Below are positions 24,382 to 33,900 of a DNA stretch of 64,000 nucleotides, piece after piece; the first letter of the stretch is position 1; each line of letters opens with the position of its first letter. The notes under the pieces were generated by a model. That model was not told the DNA's origin. It searched no databases and worked only from the letters and a program-made list of their open reading frames with translations. The DNA is taken from contig NC_015572.1 of the NCBI RefSeq assembly GCF_000214665.1, positions 4,774,001-4,838,000 on the forward strand, written 5' to 3'. The stretch comes from Methylomonas methanica MC09. GTDB lineage: Bacteria; Pseudomonadota; Gammaproteobacteria; Methylococcales; Methylomonadaceae. The translations under genes and the position numbers were made by a program.

Positions 24382-24433
24382 GGGCACCACTAAAAAAGCC
24401 AATTTTCTACAGGTGGTGCCCTTAGTGGTGCCC
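24382..24433. promoter_or_regulatory. Integrase arm-type sites, right end
   Basis: GTGGTGCCC occurs at 24413-24421 and 24425-24433, 12 bp apart, and inverted as GGGCACCAC at 24382-24390. The left end carries the same TGGTGCCC pair with identical spacing. These sites lie between int and the att core and probably also overlap the int promoter. Confidence 0.75.
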
Positions 24434-24477
24434 GGATATTATGCGCTTCCCAAGAACAATATGAAACAGCAAGGCAC

Positions 24478-24501
24478 AAAAAAGCCGCGATTTACGCGGC
24501 C
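24478..24501 (-). terminator. Element-borne terminator now serving yicC
   Basis: On the minus strand GCCGCG and CGCGGC pair over a five-base loop, followed by a T-run. The element appears to carry a replacement for the original yicC terminator, which now lies at 8153-8178. Confidence 0.8.
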
Positions 24502-24533
24502 TTGAAGGGGAATGAGAGACTTCCCGGAACAGC

Positions 24534-24551
24534 CTGAAACATTATTCAATG
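24534..24551. repeat. Right attachment site core, overlapping yicC stop
   Basis: The 18-bp CCTGAAACATTATTCAAT is identical to 8207-8224 and includes the TAA stop and last codons of yicC, so integration leaves the gene intact. Confidence 0.9.
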
Positions 24552-25405
24552 TTCTGAATCTGCTCACGCATTTGCTCGATCAAAACTTTCAGGTCGATTG
24601 ATATCTGCGTCATTTCTCTATCGGCCGATTTGGAACCCAGGGTGTTGGCTTCACGATTCATTTCCTGCATCAAAAAATCCAGCCGGCGGCCGATGGGTTC
24701 TTTTTGTTTTAGCGCCCGTAAGACTTCCGCCACATGGGTCTGCAGACGATCCAGCTCTTCCGCCACGTCGAGTTTTTGCGCCAACAGCACCAATTCCTGT
24801 TCCAGCCTATCGAAACTAGGCTCAGCGACCAGTTCGGTTACCCGGGCAATCAGTTTGCCGCGCAAGTTATTTAATACCTCCGGCATGCGCTGGTGGGCCG
24901 CTTCCACCAGCCGGCTGATTTTGTCGCAGCGGTCAGTCAGCAAAACGGCCAATTGCGCGCCTTCGCGAGCACGCGTCTCCAGCAACTTGTCCAGCGTAGC
25001 GTTCAGCAAACAAATGATTTTTTCCTGCAACGCTTCTTTATCGGTTTCCGGCTCTTGCTGTATGCCCGGAAACAACAGCACATCCAGCGCGGAAAAAGCT
25101 TGCGGGTTGCTCATACAGGCTTCTATTTCCGCTGTAGCCGCCAGCAGTTTTTGTAAAGTTTCTGTGTGAATATTGAAACTCTGGCTGCCCGGCTGTTTTT
25201 TGTAACTCAACGCGCATTCGATTTTGCCGCGCTTGAGTTTGTCCGCCACCAACCGGCGCACATCCGACTCTACAAAACGCAGGCGTTCCGGCAGTTTGAC
25301 GCTGACATCGCTGTACCGATGATTCACCGACCGTAGTTCGCAAAGGATGGTTAGGTTGTCGACGCCAATCTCGCCGTCTGCAAACGCAGTCATGCTTCTT
25401 ATCAT
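24542..25405 (-). CDS. yicC: Endoribonuclease YicC
   Basis: The YicC family are conserved endoribonucleases that in E. coli act on small RNAs such as RyhB. The 287-residue length is normal. MIRSMTAFADGE, LRSVNHRYSDVSVKLPERLR, RGKIEC and the C-terminal EPIGRRLDFLMQEMNREANTLGSKSAD are family signatures. The end, VLIEQMREQIQNIE, is encoded inside the attachment site of the integrated element, which leaves the protein sequence complete. The gene diverges from a protein kinase gene with only 44 bases between their starts. Confidence 0.94.
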   Translation of the reverse strand: MIRSMTAFADGEIGVDNLTILCELRSVNHRYSDVSVKLPERLRFVESDVRRLVADKLKRGKIECALSYKKQPGSQSFNIHTETLQKLLAATAEIEACMSNPQAFSALDVLLFPGIQQEPETDKEALQEKIICLLNATLDKLLETRAREGAQLAVLLTDRCDKISRLVEAAHQRMPEVLNNLRGKLIARVTELVAEPSFDRLEQELVLLAQKLDVAEELDRLQTHVAEVLRALKQKEPIGRRLDFLMQEMNREANTLGSKSADREMTQISIDLKVLIEQMREQIQNIE

Positions 25406-25449
25406 TTTTCACCTATAATCGCCGCGATACTTCGCGAAACGCATAAACA

Positions 25450-26346
25450 ATGGCCGAATATTACGATCCGGAAACGTACCCACAGCAGTGGAATTATCTG
25501 CAATCGGGCACCATTATAGATCAGTACATGATTGAACGTGAGCTTGCGCACGGCGGTTTTAGCTCCGTGTATCTGGCCAGACAGCTGGAAGATCAGGTAC
25601 AAGTAGCGATCAAGGAATACCTGCCGCGCAAGTTGGCTCACCGTACCTGGAACAATATTGTGGTGCCCAATAACGAGGAAACCCTTCCCATGTTCATGCG
25701 CGGGCGGGCGCTGTTTTTTGAGGAGGCCAAGGTGCTGGCATCCTTAAAGCACCATAACATTGTGGAAGTGGTCAATTTTTTTCAAGCCAACGACACCGTG
25801 TATATGGTGATGACGTACGACTACGGCCTGTGCCTGGACAAAATCCTGCATAGGAAAATCATACCCGCCACCGAATCGTTTTTAACCACGGTATTTGGCT
25901 TGTTGTTGAAAGGGATCGACATTATCCATGCCCATCAACTGGTGCATCTGGACATAAAACCCGCCAACATTCTGATCCGCGCCGACAACGATCCGTTACT
26001 ATTGGATTTTGGAGCGATACGCAAATTTCCCAGCCATCCGTCCAACCATCGCGCCAAAGTATTGACCAACGGCTTTTCGCCCATAGAGCAGTATGACAAT
26101 CGCGGCCGACTGGGGCCTTGGACCGATATTTACGCCGTTGGCGCTACCATGCGCGCCTGTATGGACTTAAAAATACCGCCGGCTTCCACCGACCGGGTCA
26201 AACAAGACAGCCTGCCTTTGGCCGTAAAAACCTACAAACGCAAATATCCGGAATATCTTTTGCGCGCCGTCGACTGGGCCATGGCCATATACCCGGAACA
26301 GCGGCCGCAAAGCGTGGCGGAATTGGCTCAGGCCCTAAGCCCCTAA
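25450..26346 (+). CDS. Serine/threonine protein kinase
   Basis: This 298-residue cytoplasmic eukaryotic-like kinase has no extra domains. YMIERELAHGGFSSVYLAR gives the glycine loop, VAIKEYLP the lysine, HLDIKPANILI the catalytic loop and LLDFGAIR the metal-binding DFG. GFSPIEQYDNRGRLGPWTDIYAVGATM is the typical bacterial Pkn activation and APE-like region. There is no transmembrane segment or sensor domain, so its signal must come from a partner. It stands between yicC and rph; its substrates are unknown. Confidence 0.93.
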   Translation: MAEYYDPETYPQQWNYLQSGTIIDQYMIERELAHGGFSSVYLARQLEDQVQVAIKEYLPRKLAHRTWNNIVVPNNEETLPMFMRGRALFFEEAKVLASLKHHNIVEVVNFFQANDTVYMVMTYDYGLCLDKILHRKIIPATESFLTTVFGLLLKGIDIIHAHQLVHLDIKPANILIRADNDPLLLDFGAIRKFPSHPSNHRAKVLTNGFSPIEQYDNRGRLGPWTDIYAVGATMRACMDLKIPPASTDRVKQDSLPLAVKTYKRKYPEYLLRAVDWAMAIYPEQRPQSVAELAQALSP

Positions 26347-26442
26347 GCCCAAACCATGCCGATCGCCGCGCCCGGTCCGATAGTTCAAAAGCCGGCGTGT
26401 AAAGCCAGTATAATAGGATAATTTTTACCCTGCGAGACCAAT

Positions 26443-27174
26443 ATGAGACCAAGCGGACGCAACCCGGATCAACTGCGCGATATACGTTTTACCTGCCATT
26501 ACACCAAACACGCGGAAGGATCTGTTTTAGTCGAATTCGGCGATACCCGGGTGTTGTGCACCGCCAGTGTCGACAATAACGTCCCGCGCTTTTTAAAAGG
26601 TAAAGGCGAAGGCTGGGTAACCGCGGAATACGGCATGCTGCCGCGTTCCACGCACAGCCGCATGGACAGGGAAGCCGGCCGCGGCAAGCAAGGCGGGCGG
26701 ACGCTGGAAATTCAGCGCTTGATCGGCCGTTCGCTGCGGGCCGCGCTGGATATGAAAGCGCTGGGCGAGCATACCATCACCATCGATTGCGATGTCATAC
26801 AAGCCGACGGCGGCACCCGTACCGCTTCGATTACCGGCGGCTTTGTGGCGTTATCGATTGCGATCGAACATTTGTTAAAAACCAACCGTATCAAAAAAAA
26901 TCCCCTGCACGGTCAAGTGGCATCCGTATCGGTAGGCATTTTTAGCGGCGTCCCGGTATTGGACCTGGATTACGCCGAGGACAGCCAAGCTGAAACCGAC
27001 ATGAACGTGGTGATGAACGAAGCCGGAAACTTTATAGAAGTACAAGGCACGGCCGAAGGCCACGCCTTTAGAAAAGACGAGCTCAACGCCATGCTGGAGC
27101 TGGCCGAACACGGTATTAACCAATTGCTTGCCAAACAGCAGGAAGCGCTGGAAATCGCCAAACAACCCCGTTAA
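26443..27174 (+). CDS. rph: Ribonuclease PH
   Basis: RNase PH trims the 3' ends of tRNA precursors by phosphorolysis. The 243-residue protein begins [17 protein letters not shown] and contains [64 protein letters not shown] and [20 protein letters not shown], all hallmarks of an intact enzyme. The C-terminus is full length, unlike the frameshifted rph of E. coli K-12. It is followed by rdgB after 30 bases, the usual order. Confidence 0.97.
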   Translation: MRPSGRNPDQLRDIRFTCHYTKHAEGSVLVEFGDTRVLCTASVDNNVPRFLKGKGEGWVTAEYGMLPRSTHSRMDREAGRGKQGGRTLEIQRLIGRSLRAALDMKALGEHTITIDCDVIQADGGTRTASITGGFVALSIAIEHLLKTNRIKKNPLHGQVASVSVGIFSGVPVLDLDYAEDSQAETDMNVVMNEAGNFIEVQGTAEGHAFRKDELNAMLELAEHGINQLLAKQQEALEIAKQPR

Positions 27175-27204
27175 TCAACAGCACCGGATTCAACCCATCG
27201 CATC

Positions 27205-27792
27205 ATGAGTTCAATTGTGTTAGCCAGCGGCAATCCCGGCAAAATTCGCGAGATTCAAGCCTTATTGCAAAACGACGACATTTTGCCGCAATCGCAATTC
27301 AATGTCGTGGAAGCGGACGAAACCGGTTCCACCTTTATCGAAAATGCCATTATCAAGGCCCGCAACGCGGCACGGCATTGCCGGTTGCCGGCGATTGCCG
27401 ACGATTCCGGATTGGCGGTGGATGCCTTGCAAGGCGCGCCGGGGGTCATTTCGGCCCGTTATGCAGGCGTCGGCGCATCCGACCAAGCCAATCTGGAAAA
27501 ACTGCTGCTGGAGATGCGCGACATCCCCACCCGGCAACGCACGGCACGGTTTATTTGCGTCATGGTTTATCTGCGGCACGCCAACGACCCCACGCCCATT
27601 ATTGCCCAAGGCGTTTGGGAGGGACGGATTCTGGAAGCGGCCGTGGGCGACAATGGTTTCGGTTACGATCCGGTGTTTTGGGTCGAGTCGCAACAATGCG
27701 CCTCCGCCCAATTGGTGCCGGCGTTAAAAAACCAACTCAGCCATCGCGGCCAAGCATTACGGGCACTCTCACAGCATCTGAACGGCCGGTGA
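27205..27792 (+). CDS. rdgB: Non-canonical purine NTP pyrophosphatase RdgB (XTP/dITP diphosphatase)
   Basis: RdgB hydrolyses dITP, dHAPTP and XTP, keeping damaged purines out of DNA. The 195-residue protein begins SSIVLASGNPGKIREIQALL. It contains ETGSTFIENAIIKARNAAR, LPAIADDSGLAVDALQGAPGVISARYAG and DNGFGYDPVFWV, the substrate and metal-binding motifs of the family. Its TGA overlaps the GTG start of the next gene by three bases (GTGA), so rph, rdgB and the phosphotransferase gene probably form an operon. Confidence 0.96.
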   Translation: MSSIVLASGNPGKIREIQALLQNDDILPQSQFNVVEADETGSTFIENAIIKARNAARHCRLPAIADDSGLAVDALQGAPGVISARYAGVGASDQANLEKLLLEMRDIPTRQRTARFICVMVYLRHANDPTPIIAQGVWEGRILEAAVGDNGFGYDPVFWVESQQCASAQLVPALKNQLSHRGQALRALSQHLNGR

Positions 27793-28862
27793 ATGAAGCG
27801 CTATTAAAAGCGGCCGGTCAATTTGCTCCGAGCCAATCGATTCAAGCGATCACGCCACTGGGGAACGGCCTGATCAACGATACTTTTTTGGTAAATACCC
27901 TCTCGGACAGCTTTGTCTTGCAACGCATCAATGCCAGCGTATTTCCGGAACCGCGACTGGTTATCCACAACCTGGCCGAATTGAGTCGGCACATCAAGCA
28001 AAAACATCGGGATTCTGTCAGGCTAAGCATTCCCGAGTTACTGCCAACCCTAACAGGCGGCCTGTTCTATCAGACCGAAGAGCAACAGGTATGGCGCGCC
28101 TTGGAATTGATCCAACCTGCCGAAAGCCGCGAACAGATACGCACCGATACCGAGGCCGCCCAAGTCGGCGTTGCCTTGGCGCACTTTCACCGGCTTTGTA
28201 GCGATTTACCTGTCGACACACTACACGATACCCTGCCGGGCTTTCATATTACGCCCCGCTATTTTCAACGTTACCAGCAACTAACGGCAAAGCCGGTAAC
28301 AGTGGAAAAAGACCGTGATTTTTCGCTGTGCGAGACATTTATCCAAGCCCATCGGACTCGGCTCGACGTTTTGGAAGCAGCCAAACGACGCGGAGCGCTA
28401 CGCATCAGAGTGATTCACGGCGATCCAAAACTCAACAATTTTTTGTTTCAACCCGGAACCGACCATATTATCAGCCTGATCGATTTGGACACCGTAAAGC
28501 CCGGGCTGCTACATTACGATATTGGCGATTGCATACGCTCCTGCTGCAGAAACAAGCAAGACAACAGCTTTAATTTGCACCGCTGCCAAATCATCCTGCA
28601 ACATTATTTGCAGGAAGCGAGTGGCTTTTTCAACGAAAGTGATTACGACTATCTTTACGCTGCAATCTGGTTAATACCCTTCGAACTGGGTCTACGCTTT
28701 TTTAGCGACTATTTAGCGGGCAACCAGTATTTCAAAGTAAGCGAACCCAAACAAAACCTGACACGCGCATTAGCGCAATTCGCATTCTGCGACAACATCC
28801 TGAGTCAGCAAACGCCCCTGCTAAGTATTCTGCAAGCCTTTAAAACAGCCTACCTTTCTTAA
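27789..28862 (+). CDS. Phosphotransferase (APH/NahK-like kinase)
   Basis: The protein of about 357 residues belongs to the aminoglycoside phosphotransferase superfamily and most resembles N-acetylhexosamine kinase-type small-molecule kinases. PLGNGLINDTFLVNT is the loop, FVLQRIN holds the ATP-binding Lys-region, RVIHGDPKLNNFLF is the Brenner-type catalytic motif and SLIDLDTVKPGLLHYDIGDCIRS the metal site. The GTG at 27789 overlaps the rdgB stop and fits the family N-terminus; the longer open frame upstream is only the shifted frame of rdgB. The substrate may be a sugar or amino sugar. Confidence 0.85.
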   Translation: MNEALLKAAGQFAPSQSIQAITPLGNGLINDTFLVNTLSDSFVLQRINASVFPEPRLVIHNLAELSRHIKQKHRDSVRLSIPELLPTLTGGLFYQTEEQQVWRALELIQPAESREQIRTDTEAAQVGVALAHFHRLCSDLPVDTLHDTLPGFHITPRYFQRYQQLTAKPVTVEKDRDFSLCETFIQAHRTRLDVLEAAKRRGALRIRVIHGDPKLNNFLFQPGTDHIISLIDLDTVKPGLLHYDIGDCIRSCCRNKQDNSFNLHRCQIILQHYLQEASGFFNESDYDYLYAAIWLIPFELGLRFFSDYLAGNQYFKVSEPKQNLTRALAQFAFCDNILSQQTPLLSILQAFKTAYLS

Positions 28863-29476
28863 AACACCCGATCCTATACGGCGAAGGTCTATGCTTGCCG
28901 CCGTCAACCAGCGACATTTCGCGCGAAACCGGATCCGCCCGGAACGCCGGCCACAGGCGGCGCTTCGAATAGGGCTTAAGCCAAAATCGTCATATATACG
29001 CCGTTATTGTCCGAAAGCTTAAATTATTCTTAATTTATTACAGAATTATTAACCCGGAATTTAAACCACTATGTTTTAAATGGAATTAATCATTGCGGCC
29101 GTGTTTCAGGCTTCTGAAAACTTAAAAAAATCAGCAATAATCCTGCGCAATCAGCTATTTTTTTGCATAAATACCATTTTTATTAAATGGTTTAATTGCA
29201 CAAACAAACCCTTCCCCAAAATACCCGCCCTCATAAAGAAAATCATATAAAACACTGATATATAAAGAATAATTAAAAGAAAAAGCCCAAACACTTAATT
29301 GTCAATATATTTAATTTTTCACATCCGCTCAGAAAAATAATTCAATCCGCGAGTTTTATCTTTCCGAATATGGTAGGATAAATTCGCTACCAAGTGGCAG
29401 CTAATTAGCCATACGATTCTCATTAAATTGTTTTGTTAATTAGTAATACAACACCTCTAACAATTGGATTTGAAAA
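28863..29476. other. AT-rich intergenic stretch
   Basis: These 614 bases hold no gene I can support. The region from about 29000 is very AT-rich, as in promoter regions of strongly expressed genes, and probably contains the control region of the secreted protein gene at 29477. No clear -35/-10 pair or riboswitch fold stands out. Confidence 0.5.
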
Positions 29477-29854
29477 ATGGTAAACATTAAAAAAGCTTTG
29501 GTTTCTTTGGTAATGGCAACAGCCCTGATTATGTCGTCAACTGCATTCGCCGGCACTTCCGACGAAGTAGTAAGAGCAGCTGGCGAAGGCACTGTAGCCG
29601 CAATGGAAAAGGCCGTCAGCTTGAATGCAGAGGGTGCGGACAAAGACCAAGTTGAAGATGCATTGAGAGAAGCACGCGGCTTACAAAAAGAATTCCGTTT
29701 TGAAGGTACCGAGCGTTTACGCCAAAAAGCCGGCGACAAAATGCGCGTAGCGCGCGCTCAAGTTAAAGACGGCGACGCAGCTGCAGCGACTACCTTAAAA
29801 GAACTGTTGGATATGTACAAAGAAATGATGAAGGTTTATAACGCAAACCACTAA
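29477..29854 (+). CDS. Small secreted helical protein
   Basis: The 125-residue protein has a clear Sec signal peptide (KKALVSLVMATALIMSSTAFA, cleaved near AFA-GTS). The mature part is about 100 residues of charged helices (GTVAAMEKAVSLNAEGADKD, ARGLQKEFRFEGTERL) that may form a small periplasmic helical bundle. There are no cysteines or known motifs. A long AT-rich region upstream and a strong terminator downstream suggest a well-expressed single gene. The function is unknown. Confidence 0.8.
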   Translation: MVNIKKALVSLVMATALIMSSTAFAGTSDEVVRAAGEGTVAAMEKAVSLNAEGADKDQVEDALREARGLQKEFRFEGTERLRQKAGDKMRVARAQVKDGDAAAATTLKELLDMYKEMMKVYNANH

Positions 29855-29865
29855 GCCTCACTCTC

Positions 29866-29895
29866 AACTGCAGCCGTTACTGAACGGCTGCAGTT
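29866..29895. terminator. Long perfect hairpin between convergent genes
   Basis: AACTGCAGCCGTT and AACGGCTGCAGTT form 13 perfect pairs over ACTG. It stands between the 3' ends of two convergent genes and could stop transcription from both sides, although the T-tracts are weak. Confidence 0.75.
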
Positions 29896-29902
29896 GCAGC
29901 TC

Positions 29903-30895
29903 TTAATTTGCCGTATCGAAGTAATGCATGGCGCCAATCAAGGGTGTTCTGGGATTTAAAGCCAGCTTGACCGATACTTTTCCCAATAAGGTTTGAAACC
30001 GCCCTTTAGCAGTAAACCCCATCATAAACCCGCCGGCCTGCATGGCTGAACGTATTTTCGGACCGATTCCGCCTCCAATAAACACGCCTCCGGTAGCAAA
30101 CGATTTCATAAACAGATTACCGGCCTCCGCACCGTAAATTTCCACAAACATCCTGACTGCCTCACTGCATAACGCATCTTCGCCATTAATACCCAGCCTG
30201 GAAATGACGGCGTTGCGATCGGCACCGTTACCATTGCAATATTCCGCGCTCGGCACCGCCGGACAAGGCGGGGCAAACTGGCTGTCGACCAGAAAATCAT
30301 AGAGATGGCTGAAACCGACACCGGATAAAATCCGTTCGTAACTGACATGCTGCGGAAATTGCTTGCGCAGAAAATACAGTAATTTATCCTGCTGTACGGT
30401 TTGCGGCGCAAACGAGCAGTGTCCCCCTTCGCTGGCAATGGCATGATACTGCCTGCCATCCCAATACAAGATCGCTTCGCCTAAGCCGGTACCGGCGGCT
30501 ATGACGGCGATATTGCCGGATTGCCGCTCGGCATTAGGGTTAAGCTCGACGAAGTCCTCGGCTTCCAGATGCAGCATGCCGAAGGCCATGGCCTCCAGAT
30601 CGTTAAGCAATCTAACCTTTTCGGTACCCAGCTTGGTTTTCAGTATCGCCGCATCCAGGGTCCAATTCAGGTTGGTGGCAAAACAGCGCTGCTCGACCAC
30701 TGGCCCCGCCACGCCGAAACACACCGAACTTAGCTGTATATTCGCCGGCAAAAACAAGTTCAAAATATCATCAAAACTGTCATATTCACCGCTGGCAAAC
30801 GTCTGCTCCCGCACGCATTTCAACAGGCCGTCCGCTTCTTTCTCCAATAAAGATAAAACCGTTTTAGTACCGCCTATATCGCCGGCAAGAATCAT
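29903..30895 (-). CDS. glk: Glucokinase
   Basis: Glucokinase phosphorylates glucose with ATP. The 330-residue protein begins MILAGDIGGTKTVLSLLE, the phosphate-binding loop of the bacterial Glk family. It continues with VCFGVAGPVVEQRCFATNLNW, RLLNDLEAMAFGM and VIAAGTGLGEAIL, and GGVFIGGGIGPKI near the end. The ATG at 30895 is the family start, with a GGGG before it; the longer frame overlaps the preceding gene. It is the last gene of a dcd-GH15-glk run, and the GH15 partner would feed it glucose if it is a true glucan hydrolase. Confidence 0.94.
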   Translation of the reverse strand: MILAGDIGGTKTVLSLLEKEADGLLKCVREQTFASGEYDSFDDILNLFLPANIQLSSVCFGVAGPVVEQRCFATNLNWTLDAAILKTKLGTEKVRLLNDLEAMAFGMLHLEAEDFVELNPNAERQSGNIAVIAAGTGLGEAILYWDGRQYHAIASEGGHCSFAPQTVQQDKLLYFLRKQFPQHVSYERILSGVGFSHLYDFLVDSQFAPPCPAVPSAEYCNGNGADRNAVISRLGINGEDALCSEAVRMFVEIYGAEAGNLFMKSFATGGVFIGGGIGPKIRSAMQAGGFMMGFTAKGRFQTLLGKVSVKLALNPRTPLIGAMHYFDTAN

Positions 30896-30906
30896 GGTCG
30901 ACCCCG

Positions 30907-33900
30907 TTAATTTTGATTGTGATTGAGCAAATACACTAGCGCATCCAGAATGCCGTTGGCCAAGGCGTGTGGAGGCAATTGGTAAAACGCCTGCCAAGCC
31001 AGCGATACGCAATCGTCATAGTGGTCATAATACTGTGGATGCGCCTGCAGCCAGCATATCCTTACCGCATGCCCTATCAATATATCGGTGACCAAGGTGT
31101 CATCGATATAAAGTTCCGGGTTGTTACGCACAATGGATACCAAGGCCCGTAGCGCTTCCACGCTGAGTTGCCGATATACCGGCGCTTCAATTTTGTTTAA
31201 CACGTGATTGATGTGCAGCCTGAAACTCTGCTCGCCGGCCGTCATCTGCGCCAACATGATGTCACTGTCTATGCGGCGCTTGCTGTTGTATTTTTCGCCT
31301 ATCATCAGGCCCTTGCAGTGATGCAATAAATCCCAGATACCGCCGAAAAATTCCTCGTTTTCGCGCCCGACGCTGCCCTGTTGTTCGCGCCAGGCATACC
31401 AGTCCTCCGCTCCGCCAAAGTGCAGCGGATCCATGCTGACCGGGAATCTCGCCGCGCCGAGCCCGCGCCGCTCGCCTTCATAATGCAGGGTTTCCACCCG
31501 CCCTAATTGGGTTTCACTATTGCCGTAGTCTTCCAAGGTTTCCCGAACCAGCAGCGACAGACAGTGCGGCGGCAAGGCCAATATCTCGTTAAAGGCCGCG
31601 TCCAGCGAGCTGTTGCCGAGCCGTTTTTGTCGTGCAATGATCAATTGCAGAATATGCCCGATTCTGATGGTATGCATGTCGGCGAACAAAGCCGGATTCA
31701 GCTTGATCAACATGCCCAGGTAAATGATCAACTCCTGAGTAAGGATCTGTTGACTGCTGTCGTCCGGGTTAAAGGTACGGATAGTTTCCAAAATCTGCCA
31801 GGAATCGGTCGGCCTGCGCAAAGTAGCTTTGCCGCTATAGGCGCGACCCACCGTCAAGCCGTGCTGGCGTACCAGAATTTCCGTGGCCGCCTGCTCCAGA
31901 TTAATATCGTATTTACCCAGCAAACCGGCACAACGGCGCACGATTTGCCAAAGATGCATATCGCCGGCCCGCAGATAAACTTCCTCCAGCAAGTCCCGAA
32001 CTCGGGCGCTTCGCCCCGAACCGTTATTCAGACCGCAGCTGTAATCGAGGCCGTGGCGCTGAGACAATATCGCCAAGGCTTCCAGTTGCGCAAATAGATT
32101 AGGGTTATGCTGCAATTCGGCGAGCAAAACCTCATCGTCGCCTATTTCCCACTCGGTCTGTTGGTAACTATCCAGCGGTTGCGGAAGGGAATCGCCCTGG
32201 GTCAACAGCTGGGAAAACGGCCGTTCCGGCTCGCTCCAAATCACTTCGGAAAACCTGAAATCGTGCAGATAACCGATTTTTTCCCGGCAAACCGTGTCCA
32301 AAAATGCCGCCACGGACGCCAAGCGTATCGACACGCCATTTAGATCGCCGGTTTGCAATTGTTGAATAAAGCCCAGCAATGCCTGCCCGTCGTCGCCCAC
32401 CAGCATGTTCTGCTTGATATTGATGACAACCAAAGGCTGGCCGGGCTTATCCCAATGCTTGGCAACATAGGCCAGCTCAAGCTGCAAACGCTGAATCAAC
32501 AGCTGGTTATCCATGGCGATGTAAAAGCCTTTTTGGTCTAGAAACTGCGGCAGAAACAATAACGGCTCGCCGGCCAGCTCGTAAAGCTTGGAGGTGGACA
32601 GCGTACGCAGCTGGCGCAAAGGCCGTCCGCTTAGACCGATACGGTCGTTACGGCCGACTTGGGTATAAGCAGCCGCCAATTCGCTGGCTTCCCGCACCTG
32701 AATCGGCGCAACTTCCGCCCGTGTCTGACAAGGAATGCGCAGCCGAGTCAATTCCGCCTGCACCGCTTCGTCTTCAGCCAGCAGAGCAACTTGTACGCAC
32801 GCGAGAGATTGCTGTTCCGTGACCAAATGGCGGCCGAGCGGATCAATATCCGCCAAATCGATAAAACCGTCCTGCAGCAAACAACCTAAAATAAACAGGC
32901 TTTGCGCCCATACTAACGGCACGTTCTCGTTGGGACTGCGTTGCTGGCTGTGAGGATTGGCTTTTTCGGCCTCTACGGCTTCCGCCGGCACCCAATAAAG
33001 TTCGGGCAGTAGCCATTGGCCGTTTTCTTCCACGCGCAAGGCTTCCAGTTTGCGGCGATAATCCAACGCACTCTGCTCGTCGCCTTTAAACAGGCCGTTC
33101 AGCAATAAATAGCAAAAAAACAGCGGCCATTCGCATTCGATATCCGCGAACTGCTTAAGCTCGTGCGGTTCGTAATGCAGCCGATTGTGATCTTCCAATA
33201 CGGTTTGATGACCATCCAACAAAAAACGCTTACAGCCGTAGCGTCCTTGCAGTTTTTCCACGATGGCCGCCTGGGTTTTATGGCGTAATTCCGGATTATC
33301 GACTGCAAAGGCCGGAAACCCGGTCACACTCAATACTGCCGCATCGACTTCCTTGGAAATCGATTCGCGCGGCAACAAGGATTCCAGCGTAATACGGGTG
33401 CGGGCAATATCGTCGCTGATCACATGAATGATGGAACTCTGCCCGCCGTCCTTGCCGAACAAATTAAAATTGGCCAACGCTTCCAGGGCGGCCTTGGCCA
33501 TACCGATGGAACTGGCATTCAATTCCGCCTGGCCGTGGTTCATTTTATTGCCGCGCTCCCAAATGCCGTAATCCGGGGTGCGATAGGCCCGGCTGATGTA
33601 ATGCACCAGGTTTTGCACGAAATTGACTTCATCCAGGGTAAACACGATGCGCAAGCCGGAGGCGGTCATCTGTGCCAGCATCAGCAGAAACAGTGAGGTG
33701 GCATCCAGTTGCAGATGCCCCCATTCGTGGTCGCCGACCACCACGTCGCCGCTATGGGTATCGTATTTGGCGTGCAAGGCGTCCAGCGGTTCCTGGCTAT
33801 GCTTGAATTTTTCCACCTTGGCGGACTGCCGCATCATGGCGGTCAATAAACCGCGCATCAGCTTGACGACGCTTTGCTCCAATTCGTAGGTGCGGTCCGG

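Larger units (their letters stand above)
8207..24551 (-). mobile_element. Integrated phage-satellite-like element in the 3' end of yicC
   Basis: The element of about 16.3 kb is bounded by an exact 18-bp repeat, CCTGAAACATTATTCAAT, at 8207-8224 and 24534-24551. The right copy overlaps the stop codon of yicC, and the integrase gene lies next to it. Inside each end is a pair of TGGTGCCC sites exactly 12 bp apart, typical of integrase arm sites. All recognisable genes point left. Present are integrase, AlpA x2, RepA-like ATPase, helicase, nuclease, XRE x2, small-terminase-like x2, BRO x2 and two tail-like proteins. Large terminase, portal, capsid, sheath and lysis genes are absent. This gene set and size fit a satellite rather than a complete phage; a decayed prophage is the alternative. 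Confidence 0.88.

Noticed and set aside
8207..24551. Complete temperate prophage
   Set aside because: No large terminase, portal, capsid, sheath, fibre, holin or lysis operon is present, and the size is only about 16.3 kb.
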